DNA from: JAGLTZ01 sp964637695
GTDB lineage: Bacteria; Blakebacterota; Blakebacteria; Blakebacterales; Blakebacteraceae
DNA length: 62,292 nucleotides
NCBI GenBank assembly: GCA_964637695.1
Contig: CAZWVF010000007.1
Location: 1 to 62,292 of the forward strand
Direction: 5' to 3'
Below are positions 16,622 through 26,281 of this stretch, piece by piece. Under the pieces are notes generated by a model that did no database searches, was not told the DNA's origin, and saw only the letters and a program-made list of their open reading frames with translations. The position numbers and the translations under genes are program-made. The number at the start of each line of letters is the position of its first letter. Position 1 is the first letter of the stretch.

Positions 16622-18865
16622 TCAGAACGCGAATAGTTTCGCGACCTTGAAAAAGAGGACCCGGTCGGGAACACCCTCACCGGGTTCCTCACCAAGGTCG
16701 TAATGGTTATACGCCAGGTAGATAACGCTTCCAGGTCCCACTTCATATCCAATCAGTGCATTCAGGAGGACTCTCCTGTTGATCTCATCGAAAAATGTAT
16801 CCTGACCAGTGTGATCACGGCGCATCTGCAGGTAGAGTCTTCCGAACAATTCCCTGGTGAACTGGTATTGGGCTCTCAGACCACCTACGATGTACTGGTC
16901 AATCAGCTGGCCACCCAGATTCACGCTTCGTCTTATCAGAGTGCCATTGGCTGACAGGCTGGCCCGGTCGGTCGGTCTGAAAGTGACTCCGAATCCACCG
17001 GCCGCAATCCCAACCACCCGTTCTTCTCCGTAGTCGAAACCATCACCTGCCTCACCGCCAAAACCCCAGCTCCAGGTACCCGATTGTCGGGAATTGTAGT
17101 TGAATGTGTAGCTTGTCCCGTTGTGATCGATGTCGCTCTCCTTTATCCGCCACTGCCAGACGTCGAAGCTGCAGCGGGAGTTGTCCCTGAACTGCACATC
17201 TACTCCAGGGCCTATCCTCTGTTCTATCAGTTCTCCGGAATGCTCCTGGAAGCGGATGACGCGAACATTGGGCGTCACCCATTTCACCGGTCCCCAGTCG
17301 GCTTCGTGCCTGTATCCGAGGAAGGGTTCTATCGACTGCTGGTTCTGACGCGGCACGTAGCCGAGCCGGGCTTCGAAATCACGCTGGGCATCCATGAACG
17401 TCAGTGTTGAGATCCAGGTCTGGCTGGTATAGCCGCCCACCAGGAAGTAAGCGTTGTTCTTCTCACCGATCCCCGGCTCAAGGTATGTAGCGGCCATTCC
17501 GGTGAAATTAAGATTGTCGGAGGGACGAAAATCGAAATCGAAACCAATATTCCGCTGGTACGAACTCCCCGATCTGGCCTGGGAGGCGATATCCTGGCTT
17601 GTCAGAATGAGTCCAACATTCGAGGCACGTCCCAAGTTCTGCTTCAGCCGCACCACCGACTGCCAGGCATACGGGTTGTCGTCATCGGCACTCAGAGGCT
17701 CATTGTATGTGGAAATCACCCCGATCTGGGTAGAACCGATCTGTCCTGTGAGTTTGGCGCCCCCGAGGGGATTGTAGATCCGCCTGGAATAGAAGAGATT
17801 GATCGGCGCCTGGAAGACGTTCTGACCCTCCAGGAAGAAGGGACGTCTTTCGGGAAAGAAGAGTTCATATGGTGTCAGGTTAATCTGTTCCTGGTCTGCT
17901 TCGATATGACCGAAATCGGGATTGAACGTGAGATCCATGATCAGATTGCTCGACAATCCCACTTTGAGATCTGCTCCCATGTAGTCGAAACCCATCTGCT
18001 CCGACCATGTCATCCCCCCTCCGGATGTCCCCTCGTGTGCCCTTCGGGCCGTGATGTAGGGATTTACCCAGATACTTCGCCCCGATCTGACTCCCCTTAT
18101 ACCCGATATCAATGCGTTACTGGTCATGATGTTATTGGAGCCGATATCGAAAGGGGCCAGCGATGACAACTCGCTCAACTCACCTACCGCACGGAAGATA
18201 TTGATGCCCCAGGTCTGTACAGGGGCACGTCTGAAGCGGAGACTCGTCCACGGGATTGACAGTTCGGCAGTCCAGCGGTCCTTCTGAATATCTGTTTCAA
18301 CACTCCATAGGGTATCCCACGATCCATCGCCATTACCTGTTTCATCCAGCATCGAATCAGACTGTATCCCGGAAGGATTGACCATGAAGAGGTACCCTTC
18401 CTTCCAGGTCAGGAAAGGATCAATTATTAAACCCACACTGTCATTGTTGGGTCCGAAACGATCCCTGCGAACGATGTAGTCCTGGATTGGATAATCGGGC
18501 TGGGCACATTCGAAAGCTATGTAGAGGTTCTCCTGGTCGTAGAGTATCCACACAGACGTTATGTTCAGCGCCGGCACATCGTGATCGGGCTGGAACTGTG
18601 TGAAATCAGTGTACCTGATCGAATCATCCCATTCGCCGGGCTGGAGGATGCCATCAATAGCGGGAGTACCTGTACTGATGGACAGCACAATATTCGCATT
18701 CCTGTAAAGCTCGAGATCGATAGTGTCTGATGACGGCACCGAGGCAGACGCTGCGGTTGATGTCTGGGCAGATGCAGAACCCGTAAAGATCAAAGCTGTA
18801 ACGAGCACAGGCAGAGCTGACTTTGGTAAATCGAATCTTGAAATATTTTGGTTGTACTTTCCCAT
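16622..18865 (-). CDS. DUF5916 outer-membrane barrel with CBM9-like N-terminal domain
   Basis: This 747-residue protein has an N-terminal signal peptide (hydrophobic LPVLVTALIFTGSASA), then a CBM9-like beta-sandwich from about 60 to 215 (AIDGILQPGEWDDS, ENLYIAFECAQPD, WTAELSIPWTSLRFRR). A long DUF5916 region follows, with alternating strands, FFPERRPFFLEGQNVF and many aromatic-ended strands. It ends in LFFKVAKLFAF, and a terminal Phe is the usual signal for BAM-dependent insertion. It is therefore very likely an outer-membrane beta-barrel. Known of the family: common in Bacteroidota, Gemmatimonadota and Acidobacteriota, function largely unknown, possibly binding or passing sugars. It stands alone. 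The 250 bases upstream separate it from a divergent PAP2 gene. Confidence 0.88.
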   Translation of the reverse strand: MGKYNQNISRFDLPKSALPVLVTALIFTGSASAQTSTAASASVPSSDTIDLELYRNANIVLSISTGTPAIDGILQPGEWDDSIRYTDFTQFQPDHDVPALNITSVWILYDQENLYIAFECAQPDYPIQDYIVRRDRFGPNNDSVGLIIDPFLTWKEGYLFMVNPSGIQSDSMLDETGNGDGSWDTLWSVETDIQKDRWTAELSIPWTSLRFRRAPVQTWGINIFRAVGELSELSSLAPFDIGSNNIMTSNALISGIRGVRSGRSIWVNPYITARRAHEGTSGGGMTWSEQMGFDYMGADLKVGLSSNLIMDLTFNPDFGHIEADQEQINLTPYELFFPERRPFFLEGQNVFQAPINLFYSRRIYNPLGGAKLTGQIGSTQIGVISTYNEPLSADDDNPYAWQSVVRLKQNLGRASNVGLILTSQDIASQARSGSSYQRNIGFDFDFRPSDNLNFTGMAATYLEPGIGEKNNAYFLVGGYTSQTWISTLTFMDAQRDFEARLGYVPRQNQQSIEPFLGYRHEADWGPVKWVTPNVRVIRFQEHSGELIEQRIGPGVDVQFRDNSRCSFDVWQWRIKESDIDHNGTSYTFNYNSRQSGTWSWGFGGEAGDGFDYGEERVVGIAAGGFGVTFRPTDRASLSANGTLIRRSVNLGGQLIDQYIVGGLRAQYQFTRELFGRLYLQMRRDHTGQDTFFDEINRRVLLNALIGYEVGPGSVIYLAYNHYDLGEEPGEGVPDRVLFFKVAKLFAF

Positions 18866-19118
18866 TCAGAATTTCCCCACATTTAAAGTCATCGATTGCA
18901 GAGCACGCAGAAATCGTGCCAGAGGGAGGTCTTTAATCCATCTTCTCCATCTTATCCAATCTTTACGCAGTTTTCCGGCAGGTGTTGCAGAGTTGTCAGG
19001 TTAATCCGCACGGGGAGAGGCGTGTCTGTTGGCGACAATTAAATAACGTGTGTGTTGCTGTATGACACAGCTGCAGGCAGTTATGGAACAGGCAATGACG
19101 CAGTATTATTAATAGTAT

Positions 19119-20069
19119 ATGAAAACTCCATCAAACGACACGAATTCCACGCAAAAAGAACTCGGTGCAGGCGCCGACCTGCGCTGGGAATTTATCGATC
19201 TGGCATTCCTGGCTTATATCGCAGTAATCCTGATTCTCATTCTGATTTTCGGTGTACTGCTGGGGAGGCATTCCCAACCGTGGCACATGATTGGGCTGTA
19301 TGTACTGTTCGGTGCTGCAGGATTAGGGGCGCGTTCGCTCTCATCTTTATGGGATAATTCTTTTACCAGATTCATTCGCTGGTGGTACCCGCCGATACTC
19401 TTCCTTTTCTGTTTTGAATCCCTGGCCTCAATCATCCACATAATACAACCGGAATATATCGATCCCTTCCTTATTGCTGCTGATCAGACATTATTCGGCG
19501 GGCCCGTGACAGTATGGCTGCAGCAGAGAGCCCAGCCGTGGCTGACTGAGATCATGTATTTCTTTTATACGAGTTATTACTTCTTCGTACCTGGTATCGG
19601 GATACCTCTCTATCTGCGGTGCGGCAGAGACAGGACATCACCGGAAGGGGATCAGTTTCGTGAATTCTTAACTCTGGTCTCGGTGAGCATGCTTTTCTGC
19701 TATGTACATTTTCTATTCACACCGGGGGCCGGACCGGTATTCTGGCCCGATTATCCCGGACCTGTTTACACCCTGACCGGAGGTCCCATAACCCTGCTCG
19801 AGCAATGGATATTCAAGGTGGGTTCTGTTGTCGGAGGGGCGTTTCCCTCCAGCCACGTCGTTGTCGCTGTCGTAGCGGCTTTCTATTCAGTTCGATTCAA
19901 GGTGGCACCTTTTATCTGGGCATCTCTCACTATCGGTCTTCTGATCAGCACCATGTACAACGGTTACCACTACGGAGTGGATGTCCTCTATGGGATGTTC
20001 GTTGCAGTTGTGATGGTGACCGCAGTGCCACCCCTCTTCAGACGATACGAAGCTCGATTCAACCGATAA
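19119..20069 (+). CDS. PAP2-superfamily membrane phosphatase/phosphotransferase
   Basis: This 316-residue protein has about eight hydrophobic helices. Two of the three phosphatase motifs of the type-2 phosphatidic acid phosphatase superfamily are clear. FPSSH at about residue 240 carries the catalytic His of the P-S-(G/S)-H motif. YHYGVD at about residue 281 carries the H-x3-D of the last motif. The long N-terminal membrane part and the HIIQPEYIDPFLIAADQTLFGGPV segment resemble the inositol-phosphotransferase/PAP2 branch. The active site would face the periplasm and act on lipid phosphates or diphosphates. The start ATG lacks a clear ribosome site. Its stop codon directly abuts the stop of the convergent M20 peptidase gene with no spacer. 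Confidence 0.85.
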   Translation: MKTPSNDTNSTQKELGAGADLRWEFIDLAFLAYIAVILILILIFGVLLGRHSQPWHMIGLYVLFGAAGLGARSLSSLWDNSFTRFIRWWYPPILFLFCFESLASIIHIIQPEYIDPFLIAADQTLFGGPVTVWLQQRAQPWLTEIMYFFYTSYYFFVPGIGIPLYLRCGRDRTSPEGDQFREFLTLVSVSMLFCYVHFLFTPGAGPVFWPDYPGPVYTLTGGPITLLEQWIFKVGSVVGGAFPSSHVVVAVVAAFYSVRFKVAPFIWASLTIGLLISTMYNGYHYGVDVLYGMFVAVVMVTAVPPLFRRYEARFNR

Positions 20070-21293
20070 TTACTTCAGACGCATAAGAGGAGCGAGGGTG
20101 CGCAGGTAGATCTCGCTGACAGCCTTAAGAGCTGCCACGTCTGCATATTCATTCGCCCCGTGCGCTCCTGCTCCGGCAGGGCCGAAAATCACTACGGGGA
20201 TCTCCAACTCGCGGAAATATCGGGCATCAGTCGCTCCACCCCAGTCGGTGAAAGGCTCGGGCCGGCAGCCCAGAACATCTTCAGCAGCCTGCCAGAGGCC
20301 CTGAACGAAGGGATCTCGCGAATCGGTCATGTTGGCCGGTATCAGGTCGATCAGATCCTCATCTTCGCTGATAATATCGTATTCCACCGGCAGATGACGG
20401 CCGTCCTCCGTAGTATCAGGAATCGTATCGAGGGTTTTCCGGACTTCACTCAGGATGCTCTCGGGTGTATCGCCGGGGACAAGTCTCCAGTCTATCAGGA
20501 AAGTGCAGGAGGACGGCACCGAGTTGTCCGAAGTACCGCCTTCGATCCTGTTCACGCTCATCACAGGGAAACCGACTGATGGATGGAAGCGGTCGATGTG
20601 CTTTTCCAGGGCCAGCACTCCCCTCGAGGCCACGGCAATGGCGTTGAGGCCTTCAGCCCTGGCACGGGCAGTGTGGGCCGAGCGCCCTCGAGAGCGAACC
20701 TTGAATCTGAATATCCCCCGCTCTGCCGTCCTGACCTGCAGATATGAAAGTTCGCCGGAAATAATGCCCTTCGGTCTGGGCAATTCTCCTCTTTTTATCG
20801 CAGCGGCCAACGCTCCCGATCCCCGAGTCCCACCCACCTCCTCATCACATACCAGATGCAGCTGCACCTGTCCCTTCAATTCATCTTTTCGCTCAGCCAG
20901 CTTCGCCATTGTCCACATCATTGCTCCGCACGGCCCCTTCATATCCAATGAACCACGTCCATACAGCCTTCCCTTTTCGATCACTCCTTCGAATGGAGGA
21001 TGTTCCCACTCCTCTCCCTCAGGTACAGGCACCGTATCCATATGGCCGTTCATTACATAGAGAGGCCCTGAGTCAGATCCGATTGAGGTTATCAGATTCG
21101 GGCGTTCAGCCTTTTCACCGTCACTATTCTCACCATCCAGGATATCTACATCAAGACCTGCTGCAATCAACCACCCTGCTGCAAAATCCATCACATCGTG
21201 CTCCTGACCGGTAATGCTTGGTATTCGTATCAGGTCTTTAAGGAGCGATTCGAATTCAACCGGTATATCGATAGTATCGTCTGTTGGGGACAT
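20070..21293 (-). CDS. M20-family metallo-deacylase (ArgE/DapE/CPG2 type)
   Basis: This 407-residue protein shows the two-zinc M20 fold. VMNGHMDTVPVPEGEEW has the first zinc His and the catalytic Asp. GRGSLDMKGPCGAMMW has the bridging Asp. HLVCDEEVGGTRGSGA has the catalytic and zinc Glu pair. TDWGGATDARYF and FGPAGAGAHGANEY near the C-terminus supply the last ligands. The central dimerisation domain starts near RGIFRFKVRSRGRSAHTARA. Members remove acyl groups from amino acids or peptides, such as N-acetylornithine, succinyl-diaminopimelate or peptide substrates. The substrate here cannot be decided. It is divergent from the acyltransferase gene and convergent with the PAP2 gene. Confidence 0.9.
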   Translation of the reverse strand: MSPTDDTIDIPVEFESLLKDLIRIPSITGQEHDVMDFAAGWLIAAGLDVDILDGENSDGEKAERPNLITSIGSDSGPLYVMNGHMDTVPVPEGEEWEHPPFEGVIEKGRLYGRGSLDMKGPCGAMMWTMAKLAERKDELKGQVQLHLVCDEEVGGTRGSGALAAAIKRGELPRPKGIISGELSYLQVRTAERGIFRFKVRSRGRSAHTARARAEGLNAIAVASRGVLALEKHIDRFHPSVGFPVMSVNRIEGGTSDNSVPSSCTFLIDWRLVPGDTPESILSEVRKTLDTIPDTTEDGRHLPVEYDIISEDEDLIDLIPANMTDSRDPFVQGLWQAAEDVLGCRPEPFTDWGGATDARYFRELEIPVVIFGPAGAGAHGANEYADVAALKAVSEIYLRTLAPLMRLK

Positions 21294-21426
21294 GCTGTGC
21301 CTCGTCGAAGCGCCCGGCTGGAGCGGATACAGCGGAGCCCTCGGTTATGCAACGGATTTCCGACTCAGAACACTTGTATCAGCTGTATATCATCCTGTTC
21401 TAATTTCTCCAACCCGATTCTCATAT

Positions 21427-21454
21427 TTGACCTTCAATGCGTATGCGCTACACT
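21427..21454 (+). promoter_or_regulatory. Candidate sigma-70 promoter for the acyltransferase gene
   Basis: TTGACC (21427-21432), a 16-base spacer and TACACT (21449-21454) lie about 60 bases before the ATG at 21515, within the 221-base region between two divergent genes. The -35 match is 5 of 6 and the -10 match 4 of 6. A ribosome site (GGGAGAAGAG) precedes the start. Confidence 0.35.
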
Positions 21455-21514
21455 CTCGCAGTTAGCGCAGGTTCGGTCGTATAGAATTGCCACAGTCACA
21501 TTCCGGGAGAAGAG

Positions 21515-22933
21515 ATGTCGGGCACGGTAACCGCTCCAATCTGGCTGGCAATCATCGTGCTTATGCTCGCAGCACTATGGATCCTTGACCAGTTGCTGCT
21601 GCCGGGTGTCCGCTGGTATATCCGCAAACGGGTGAACAGGGCCGCAGAGGAACTGAATATCCGGCTGCGTCTGAAGATAAAGCCATTCAAACTGACCAGG
21701 CGCCAGACTCTCATAGACAGGTTGAGGTATGATCCCGAAGTACTGAAGGCCGCAGAGGAAAAGGCGGAGGCGGAGGGAATGCCCAGGGAGGCAGTCGCCG
21801 CTGAAGTAAAGGGTTACGCTCGCGAGATCGTTCCTGCTTTCAATGCCTACTTTTATTTTCGCTTCGGCTGCTGGCTGGCAAGAAAAATCGCACAATCCCT
21901 ATACAGGGTCCGGCTCGGTTTCGTGGACGATGAGAGTCTGGCGAAGATACCCGAAGATGCGTGCGTCGTGTTCCTCATCAATCATCGCAGCAATACCGAT
22001 TACATCCTCGTCTCCTACCTGGCCGCTTCCCGAACAGCACTCAGCTATGCGGTTGGTGAATGGGCCCGCATATGGCCTCTGCAGACTCTCCTGAAGGCAA
22101 TGGGAGCTTATTTTGTGAGAAGAGGCTCTGGAAATCCGCTCTACCGCAAAGTGCTCGAACGCTATGTCCATATGGCGACGCAGGCCGGGATGGTTCAGGC
22201 ACTCTTCCCGGAAGGAGGTCTCAGCCGTGACGGCCTGCTTCTTCAGCCCAGACTCGGACTTCTGAGCTATATGTTGAAGTCTTTCGATCCAGAAGGCAGA
22301 CGAGACCTGGTATTCATCCCCATCGGTCTCAATTATGACCGGGTACTTGAGGATAGAAGCCTCCTGCTGAGCGACAGATCAGACGTTGAACCGAAGGGTG
22401 GCTGGTTCACCTTCATAACAACATTCAAATTCCTGATGCATAATGTCGGATTGATGTTCAGAAAGCAGTGGCACCGCCTCGGATATGCCATCGTCAATTT
22501 CGGCTCTCCCATCTCCATGAAAGAGTATCTGGCAGAACACCAGCTCGATTTCAGAACACTCGACAGGGACCAGTTCTTCTCACAGGTCGAGACCTTGGGT
22601 GACCTTTTCATGGAGGAGATAAGTAAGGTAATACCTGTCGCCCCGGTATCACTGGTGGCGTCTGTTTTCGACCAGCGCCCTGGTGAATCGATGAGTGAAC
22701 TGGAGCTGAAAGCAGAGGCTCACAGACTTATCAATGAACTGGAAGCTGCAGGTGCCCATATCTACATCCCCCGCTCAAGTCAGGACTATGCCATCACGGT
22801 CGGGCTCAGAATGCTCACACTGCGTCATATAGTGGAAGAAACAGATGGCCTGTTCCGAACAAGGGAAGATGAGATCCCGCTGCTGAGGTACTATTCCAAC
22901 AGCATTGCACACTTTCTGACCGGGGAGAAATAA
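21515..22933 (+). CDS. PlsB-like glycerolipid acyltransferase
   Basis: This 472-residue protein carries the acyltransferase motifs in order. NHRSNTDYIL (H-x4-D, about residue 155) is the catalytic pair. GAYFVRRG (about 199) is the second block, and FPEGGLSRDG (about 230) binds the glycerol phosphate. FIPIGLNYDRV is the fourth block. An N-terminal membrane helix (APIWLAIIVLMLAALWILDQ) anchors it. The length and motif wording resemble the PlsB-type glycerol-3-phosphate acyltransferases rather than the shorter PlsC enzymes. The expected reaction is transfer of a fatty acyl group to glycerol-3-phosphate or lysophosphatidate at the inner membrane. A GGGAGAAGAG ribosome site precedes the start. Exact position specificity is not certain. 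Confidence 0.85.
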   Translation: MSGTVTAPIWLAIIVLMLAALWILDQLLLPGVRWYIRKRVNRAAEELNIRLRLKIKPFKLTRRQTLIDRLRYDPEVLKAAEEKAEAEGMPREAVAAEVKGYAREIVPAFNAYFYFRFGCWLARKIAQSLYRVRLGFVDDESLAKIPEDACVVFLINHRSNTDYILVSYLAASRTALSYAVGEWARIWPLQTLLKAMGAYFVRRGSGNPLYRKVLERYVHMATQAGMVQALFPEGGLSRDGLLLQPRLGLLSYMLKSFDPEGRRDLVFIPIGLNYDRVLEDRSLLLSDRSDVEPKGGWFTFITTFKFLMHNVGLMFRKQWHRLGYAIVNFGSPISMKEYLAEHQLDFRTLDRDQFFSQVETLGDLFMEEISKVIPVAPVSLVASVFDQRPGESMSELELKAEAHRLINELEAAGAHIYIPRSSQDYAITVGLRMLTLRHIVEETDGLFRTREDEIPLLRYYSNSIAHFLTGEK

Positions 22934-22962
22934 AACTCGGTCGGTCAGTTGAAATAAGTCAT

Positions 22963-25404
22963 CTACTCCGCTTTCAACGCTTCCATGGGCTGCACTTTTG
23001 CAGCTCGGCGGGCCGGGATCCACGAAGAAACAAGGGCAACAAGTCCCAGAACTGCGATCGTTGACAACCCACGGAGCGGAAGTCCCTCTCCCTCCGGGAT
23101 TCGAAATGTACTGGAGACAAACATCGCCATAAGCACTGCCAGCGGAGCACCCAGCAGGAATCCTTTCAGAGTCAACCAGATCCCCTGACGTGTTATCAGT
23201 CCTACTACCTGTTCGGTTTTTGCACCAACAGAAATACGGATCCCTATTTCCCTCGTTCTTCTCACCACGGAGTGGGAAATAATCCCGAAAATGCCCATTG
23301 CCGCCAGAAAGATTGCCATTATGCAGATAGCGATCAGGAAGTTTCCAAATACTGCAGCTGCGCCCAGAGATTCCCGATAAACCTCCTCATACGATCTGAT
23401 CGGGCCGATGGGCTGGTCAGAATCAATACTCCAGATTGCCTTTCTTACATTATCTGTAAAAGAGGACATGACAACCGGGGACCTGAGTGCGTAAGTCGGG
23501 TATCTGAGCGGATTCTGTTCAAACGGTAAATACAGCATCGGATTGACTGTGAAATCCTCAGGAATGCGTTCCTGGCACACATTGACCACCACTCCAACTA
23601 TCTCCCGCAGCGAGCCCATGACTTTAACCTGTACTCCCAGAGGATTCTGGTCTGCAAGGAATTCCTCCACGAAGGATTGATTGACAGTTATTACCCTTTG
23701 AGATCCGCTTCTGTCATCTTCATTCAGGAATCTACCCGACAGGAGAGTTGCCTGCATCGTGGGAAAGTAGTCTCCACTTACAGCCTGCCAGCCTGCTGTT
23801 GGTCGATCAACCGGATCGTCATATGTCTGACCAGACAGATTAAAACTGGTTTCAGAGTACCCCCGGTCACGCGGGAGCCGATTCATAACTGCGACTCCGG
23901 CCACACCAGGAACAGCTTTGAGTGCCTTTACCGATTCCCGGTGGAAACGGACCAGCGCTTCTTCGTCTTCATAGCGATATTCAGGCAGTGAGAGTCTGAA
24001 AGAAATCAATCCATCTGAATTAAAGCCCGGTTCGTGATTCAGAAGGCGAGTGAAAATGTCAGCCAGAAGTCCTGCACCAGACAGTAACCCCAGAGCCACT
24101 GCAACTTCCCCGATCACAAAGGCATGGCGGATCCTTTTCCATTTTCTTCCTGCTGTGCCACCACAGTCACCGTCGCTTAAAGCTCCCCGAACATCCTTGA
24201 TTGAGATGAATAAAGCCGGAGCCAGACCGAACAGTATCCCTGCCAGAACAGACAGAACGACCGAGGCCGTCAGAACCGGGATACTCACTTCGGGAAGAAA
24301 TACACGAGGTACACTTGCGGGGAATCCGGCTCTGAAAAGCTGTACGGTCAAATATGCCAGAAAAATCCCTAAAAGTCCTGATCCAAACCCCAGCAGCACA
24401 CTTTCAGAAATGAATTGCCTGAAGAGTACGCTCCGTTTTGCTCCGAGGGTCATCCTGACAGCCACCTCTTTCATCCTCGTACCGGCTTTGCTCAGCAGCA
24501 GATTGGCTATGTTCGCGCAGGCTATCAGCAGACCGAAAAGGGTCACGAGGATCGTAATCTTGATAAGGAGAGTGTCTGTACGGCCGGGAAATCTCGTCCG
24601 CAGTTTACTGACAATCATCGTCCTGTCGCGACTGCTTTCAGGATATTCCTGCTCGAACTGCTCAGCGATTACGGTCACTTCTGCCTGAGCCTGCTCTACA
24701 GATACGCTTTTCCTGAGACGTCCGAATACGAGCAGATTGCGTTTGGACCTGTCTGCAGCCCATCTGAGATCGGATGGACTGTAAGCGGCAACGTTCCCCA
24801 TCAGCAGATTGAATTCTTCGGGCAGGACTCCCACAACAGTATACGGCATATCGTTCAACGTGAGAGTAGCTCCCAGAATACTCTCCTCTCCGTTGAACTG
24901 CCGCTGCCAGTACCCGTAGTCGAGGACAAGTATATTTCCAGTTTCCTCAACTCCATCTTCAGGAGTGAAGCTGCGACCAAGAATCGGATCGACACCCAGT
25001 ACTTCAAAAAGTTCAGGAGTGACTGTTGCTACCAGAACCTCTTCTGGTTGATCCAGCCCTGATAAAACCATCGGTGCGTCATCAAATGCACAGAGGCCGG
25101 AGAAAGAAGATGCCCTGTTCTTAAGATCCAGGTATTCCGGTGCTGAGACTTCATCACGCGAATCAGTAGCAAGCTCTTCCTTCATGGCGATTTCTATAAG
25201 CACCAGCTCATCCTGCTCCTCGTAAGGAAACGGCACGAAAAGCAGGGAATTCGCCAGAGCGAACATCGTGGTGTTTGCAGCAATGGCCAGGGCAAGTGAG
25301 AACACTGTTACCAGTGTGAGAACAGGAGTTTTCCTCCACATCCTGATACCGTATCGCAGATCCCGAAGGAGATTTCTCATTAAACGGGTCCCATCAAGCG
25401 TCAT
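22963..25404 (-). CDS. Orphan MacB/FtsX-type permease (ADOP family)
   Basis: This 813-residue protein has duplicated FtsX-type halves: a first TM near residue 30 (TLVTVFSLALAIAANTTMFALAN), a periplasmic MacB core domain, three TMs (ILVTLFGLLIACANIANLLLS onward), then a second cycle from RKWKRIRHAFVIGEVAVALGLLSGAGLL to the C-terminal TMs and WIPARRAAKVQPMEALKAE. MRNLLRDLRYGIRMWRKTP is the typical opening of the acidobacterial duplicated orphan permeases. No ABC ATPase gene is adjacent. ATG at 25380 (MRNLL) is an alternative start nearer to homologues. Known of the family: expanded as single genes in Acidobacteriota and Gemmatimonadota; substrate unknown. Confidence 0.9.
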   Translation of the reverse strand: MTLDGTRLMRNLLRDLRYGIRMWRKTPVLTLVTVFSLALAIAANTTMFALANSLLFVPFPYEEQDELVLIEIAMKEELATDSRDEVSAPEYLDLKNRASSFSGLCAFDDAPMVLSGLDQPEEVLVATVTPELFEVLGVDPILGRSFTPEDGVEETGNILVLDYGYWQRQFNGEESILGATLTLNDMPYTVVGVLPEEFNLLMGNVAAYSPSDLRWAADRSKRNLLVFGRLRKSVSVEQAQAEVTVIAEQFEQEYPESSRDRTMIVSKLRTRFPGRTDTLLIKITILVTLFGLLIACANIANLLLSKAGTRMKEVAVRMTLGAKRSVLFRQFISESVLLGFGSGLLGIFLAYLTVQLFRAGFPASVPRVFLPEVSIPVLTASVVLSVLAGILFGLAPALFISIKDVRGALSDGDCGGTAGRKWKRIRHAFVIGEVAVALGLLSGAGLLADIFTRLLNHEPGFNSDGLISFRLSLPEYRYEDEEALVRFHRESVKALKAVPGVAGVAVMNRLPRDRGYSETSFNLSGQTYDDPVDRPTAGWQAVSGDYFPTMQATLLSGRFLNEDDRSGSQRVITVNQSFVEEFLADQNPLGVQVKVMGSLREIVGVVVNVCQERIPEDFTVNPMLYLPFEQNPLRYPTYALRSPVVMSSFTDNVRKAIWSIDSDQPIGPIRSYEEVYRESLGAAAVFGNFLIAICIMAIFLAAMGIFGIISHSVVRRTREIGIRISVGAKTEQVVGLITRQGIWLTLKGFLLGAPLAVLMAMFVSSTFRIPEGEGLPLRGLSTIAVLGLVALVSSWIPARRAAKVQPMEALKAE

Positions 25405-25530
25405 ATGGTTATGGTTGGTAAGACCTCCATTTATGGTCTACGTAAGATTGACTGACAAGGTTTTGGTGAATCGCTGCTGATTCAATAACAGGATCATTCA
25501 CATTACATTTCTGAAACTGTCGTTTATTTC

Positions 25531-25567
25531 TGATATAATTAGTCATAATAGTCATTATGACTAATTA
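25531..25567 (+). promoter_or_regulatory. Promoter and palindromic operator of the phd-vapC module
   Basis: An extended -10 element, TG-A-TATAAT (25531-25539), overlaps a perfect palindrome. The arm TAATTAGTCATAAT (25536-25549) is matched exactly by ATTATGACTAATTA (25554-25567) around a 4-base spacer. The palindrome ends 14 bases before the ATG of the antitoxin gene, and AAGGTG (25569-25574) follows as ribosome site. A weak -35 (CTGAAA, 25511-25516) has 17-base spacing. This fits autorepression by a Phd-type antitoxin/toxin complex. Confidence 0.75.
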
Positions 25568-25581
25568 CAAGGTGCTGCAAA

Positions 25582-25857
25582 ATGCGTCATATCTCTTTAA
25601 GCGAAGCCAAGGCACTGTTCTCCGATTGCATCCGGGCAGTTGAGCAGGGTGAGCTCCTCATCATCACCAGGCATGACAAGCCGGTAGCCGCCATCGTACG
25701 GCCACAGGATATCGAACAGCTGGAACGACTTCGCCGAGCAGGTCCGGAGGGCGGGCTGGCCTCTCTGGCGGGTGGATGGGAGGACTCGACAGAGGTCCTG
25801 CAGGTTATCGCGGAGACTCCGCGCACACCATTTCGAGTAATCCCGGAGGTGGAGTAG
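25582..25857 (+). CDS. Phd/YefM-family antitoxin
   Basis: This 91-residue protein has the Phd/YefM fold. MRHISLSEAKALFSDCIRAVEQGELLIITRHDKPVAAIVRPQDIEQL gives helix 1, the strand pair with the typical I-T-R-H-x-K-P-V-A wording, and the following helix. This N-terminal half forms a DNA-binding dimer. The C-terminal 35 residues (GGLASLAGGWEDSTEVLQVI to PEVE) would be the unstructured toxin-binding tail. It is followed after 3 bases by a PIN-domain toxin gene. A perfect palindrome over the -10 box just upstream is the probable operator. Family members neutralise the partner toxin and repress their own operon, more strongly when bound to toxin. Confidence 0.9.
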   Translation: MRHISLSEAKALFSDCIRAVEQGELLIITRHDKPVAAIVRPQDIEQLERLRRAGPEGGLASLAGGWEDSTEVLQVIAETPRTPFRVIPEVE

Positions 25858-25860
25858 GCA

Positions 25861-26280
25861 ATGACTTACCTGTTTGATACAGATGCCATAATGGAGGTCA
25901 TGCAAACTGCTCCAGATCCGACCTACCTGGAGTGGCTGCGGCAAATCCCACGCGAGGATCAGTTTATCAGCGCCATTTCAATCGGTGAGATCTACTACGG
26001 CGCCCTGCGAGTCCCCCGCCGTCAGAGACACATCCTGAACATCGAGAAACGGCTGCTGCCCTCGATTACAGTTCTTCCCTACGATGCAGCGATTGCCAGG
26101 GAGTGCAGCAGGATCCGTAATCAGCTCAAATCGGCTGATGCCATTCTCTCTATTGCAGATCTTCAGGTGGCAGCTACGGCTGCCTATCACTGTTTAAAAC
26201 TGGTTACAGGTGATATCGAACGGTTCAGATGGATAAGAAGTCTTCAACTGGAGAATATTCTGGCCAGGTCCTCAGATTAA
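25861..26280 (+). CDS. vapC: PIN-domain RNase toxin VapC
   Basis: This 139-residue protein has the acidic PIN residues in place: D6 and D8 in YLFDTDAIM, E43 in SIGEIYYGAL, D93 in SADAILSIADLQVAATA, and D100. This is a metal-dependent ribonuclease fold. Many VapC toxins cut tRNAs or the ribosomal sarcin-ricin loop, but the target here is unknown. The gene is 3 bases downstream of the antitoxin gene, so the two are one operon. Its TAA stop ends at 26280, only one base from the CCA end of the tRNA-Val gene on the opposite strand. The module is therefore fitted exactly against a tRNA 3' end. Confidence 0.9.
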   Translation: MTYLFDTDAIMEVMQTAPDPTYLEWLRQIPREDQFISAISIGEIYYGALRVPRRQRHILNIEKRLLPSITVLPYDAAIARECSRIRNQLKSADAILSIADLQVAATAAYHCLKLVTGDIERFRWIRSLQLENILARSSD

Positions 26281-26281
26281 A

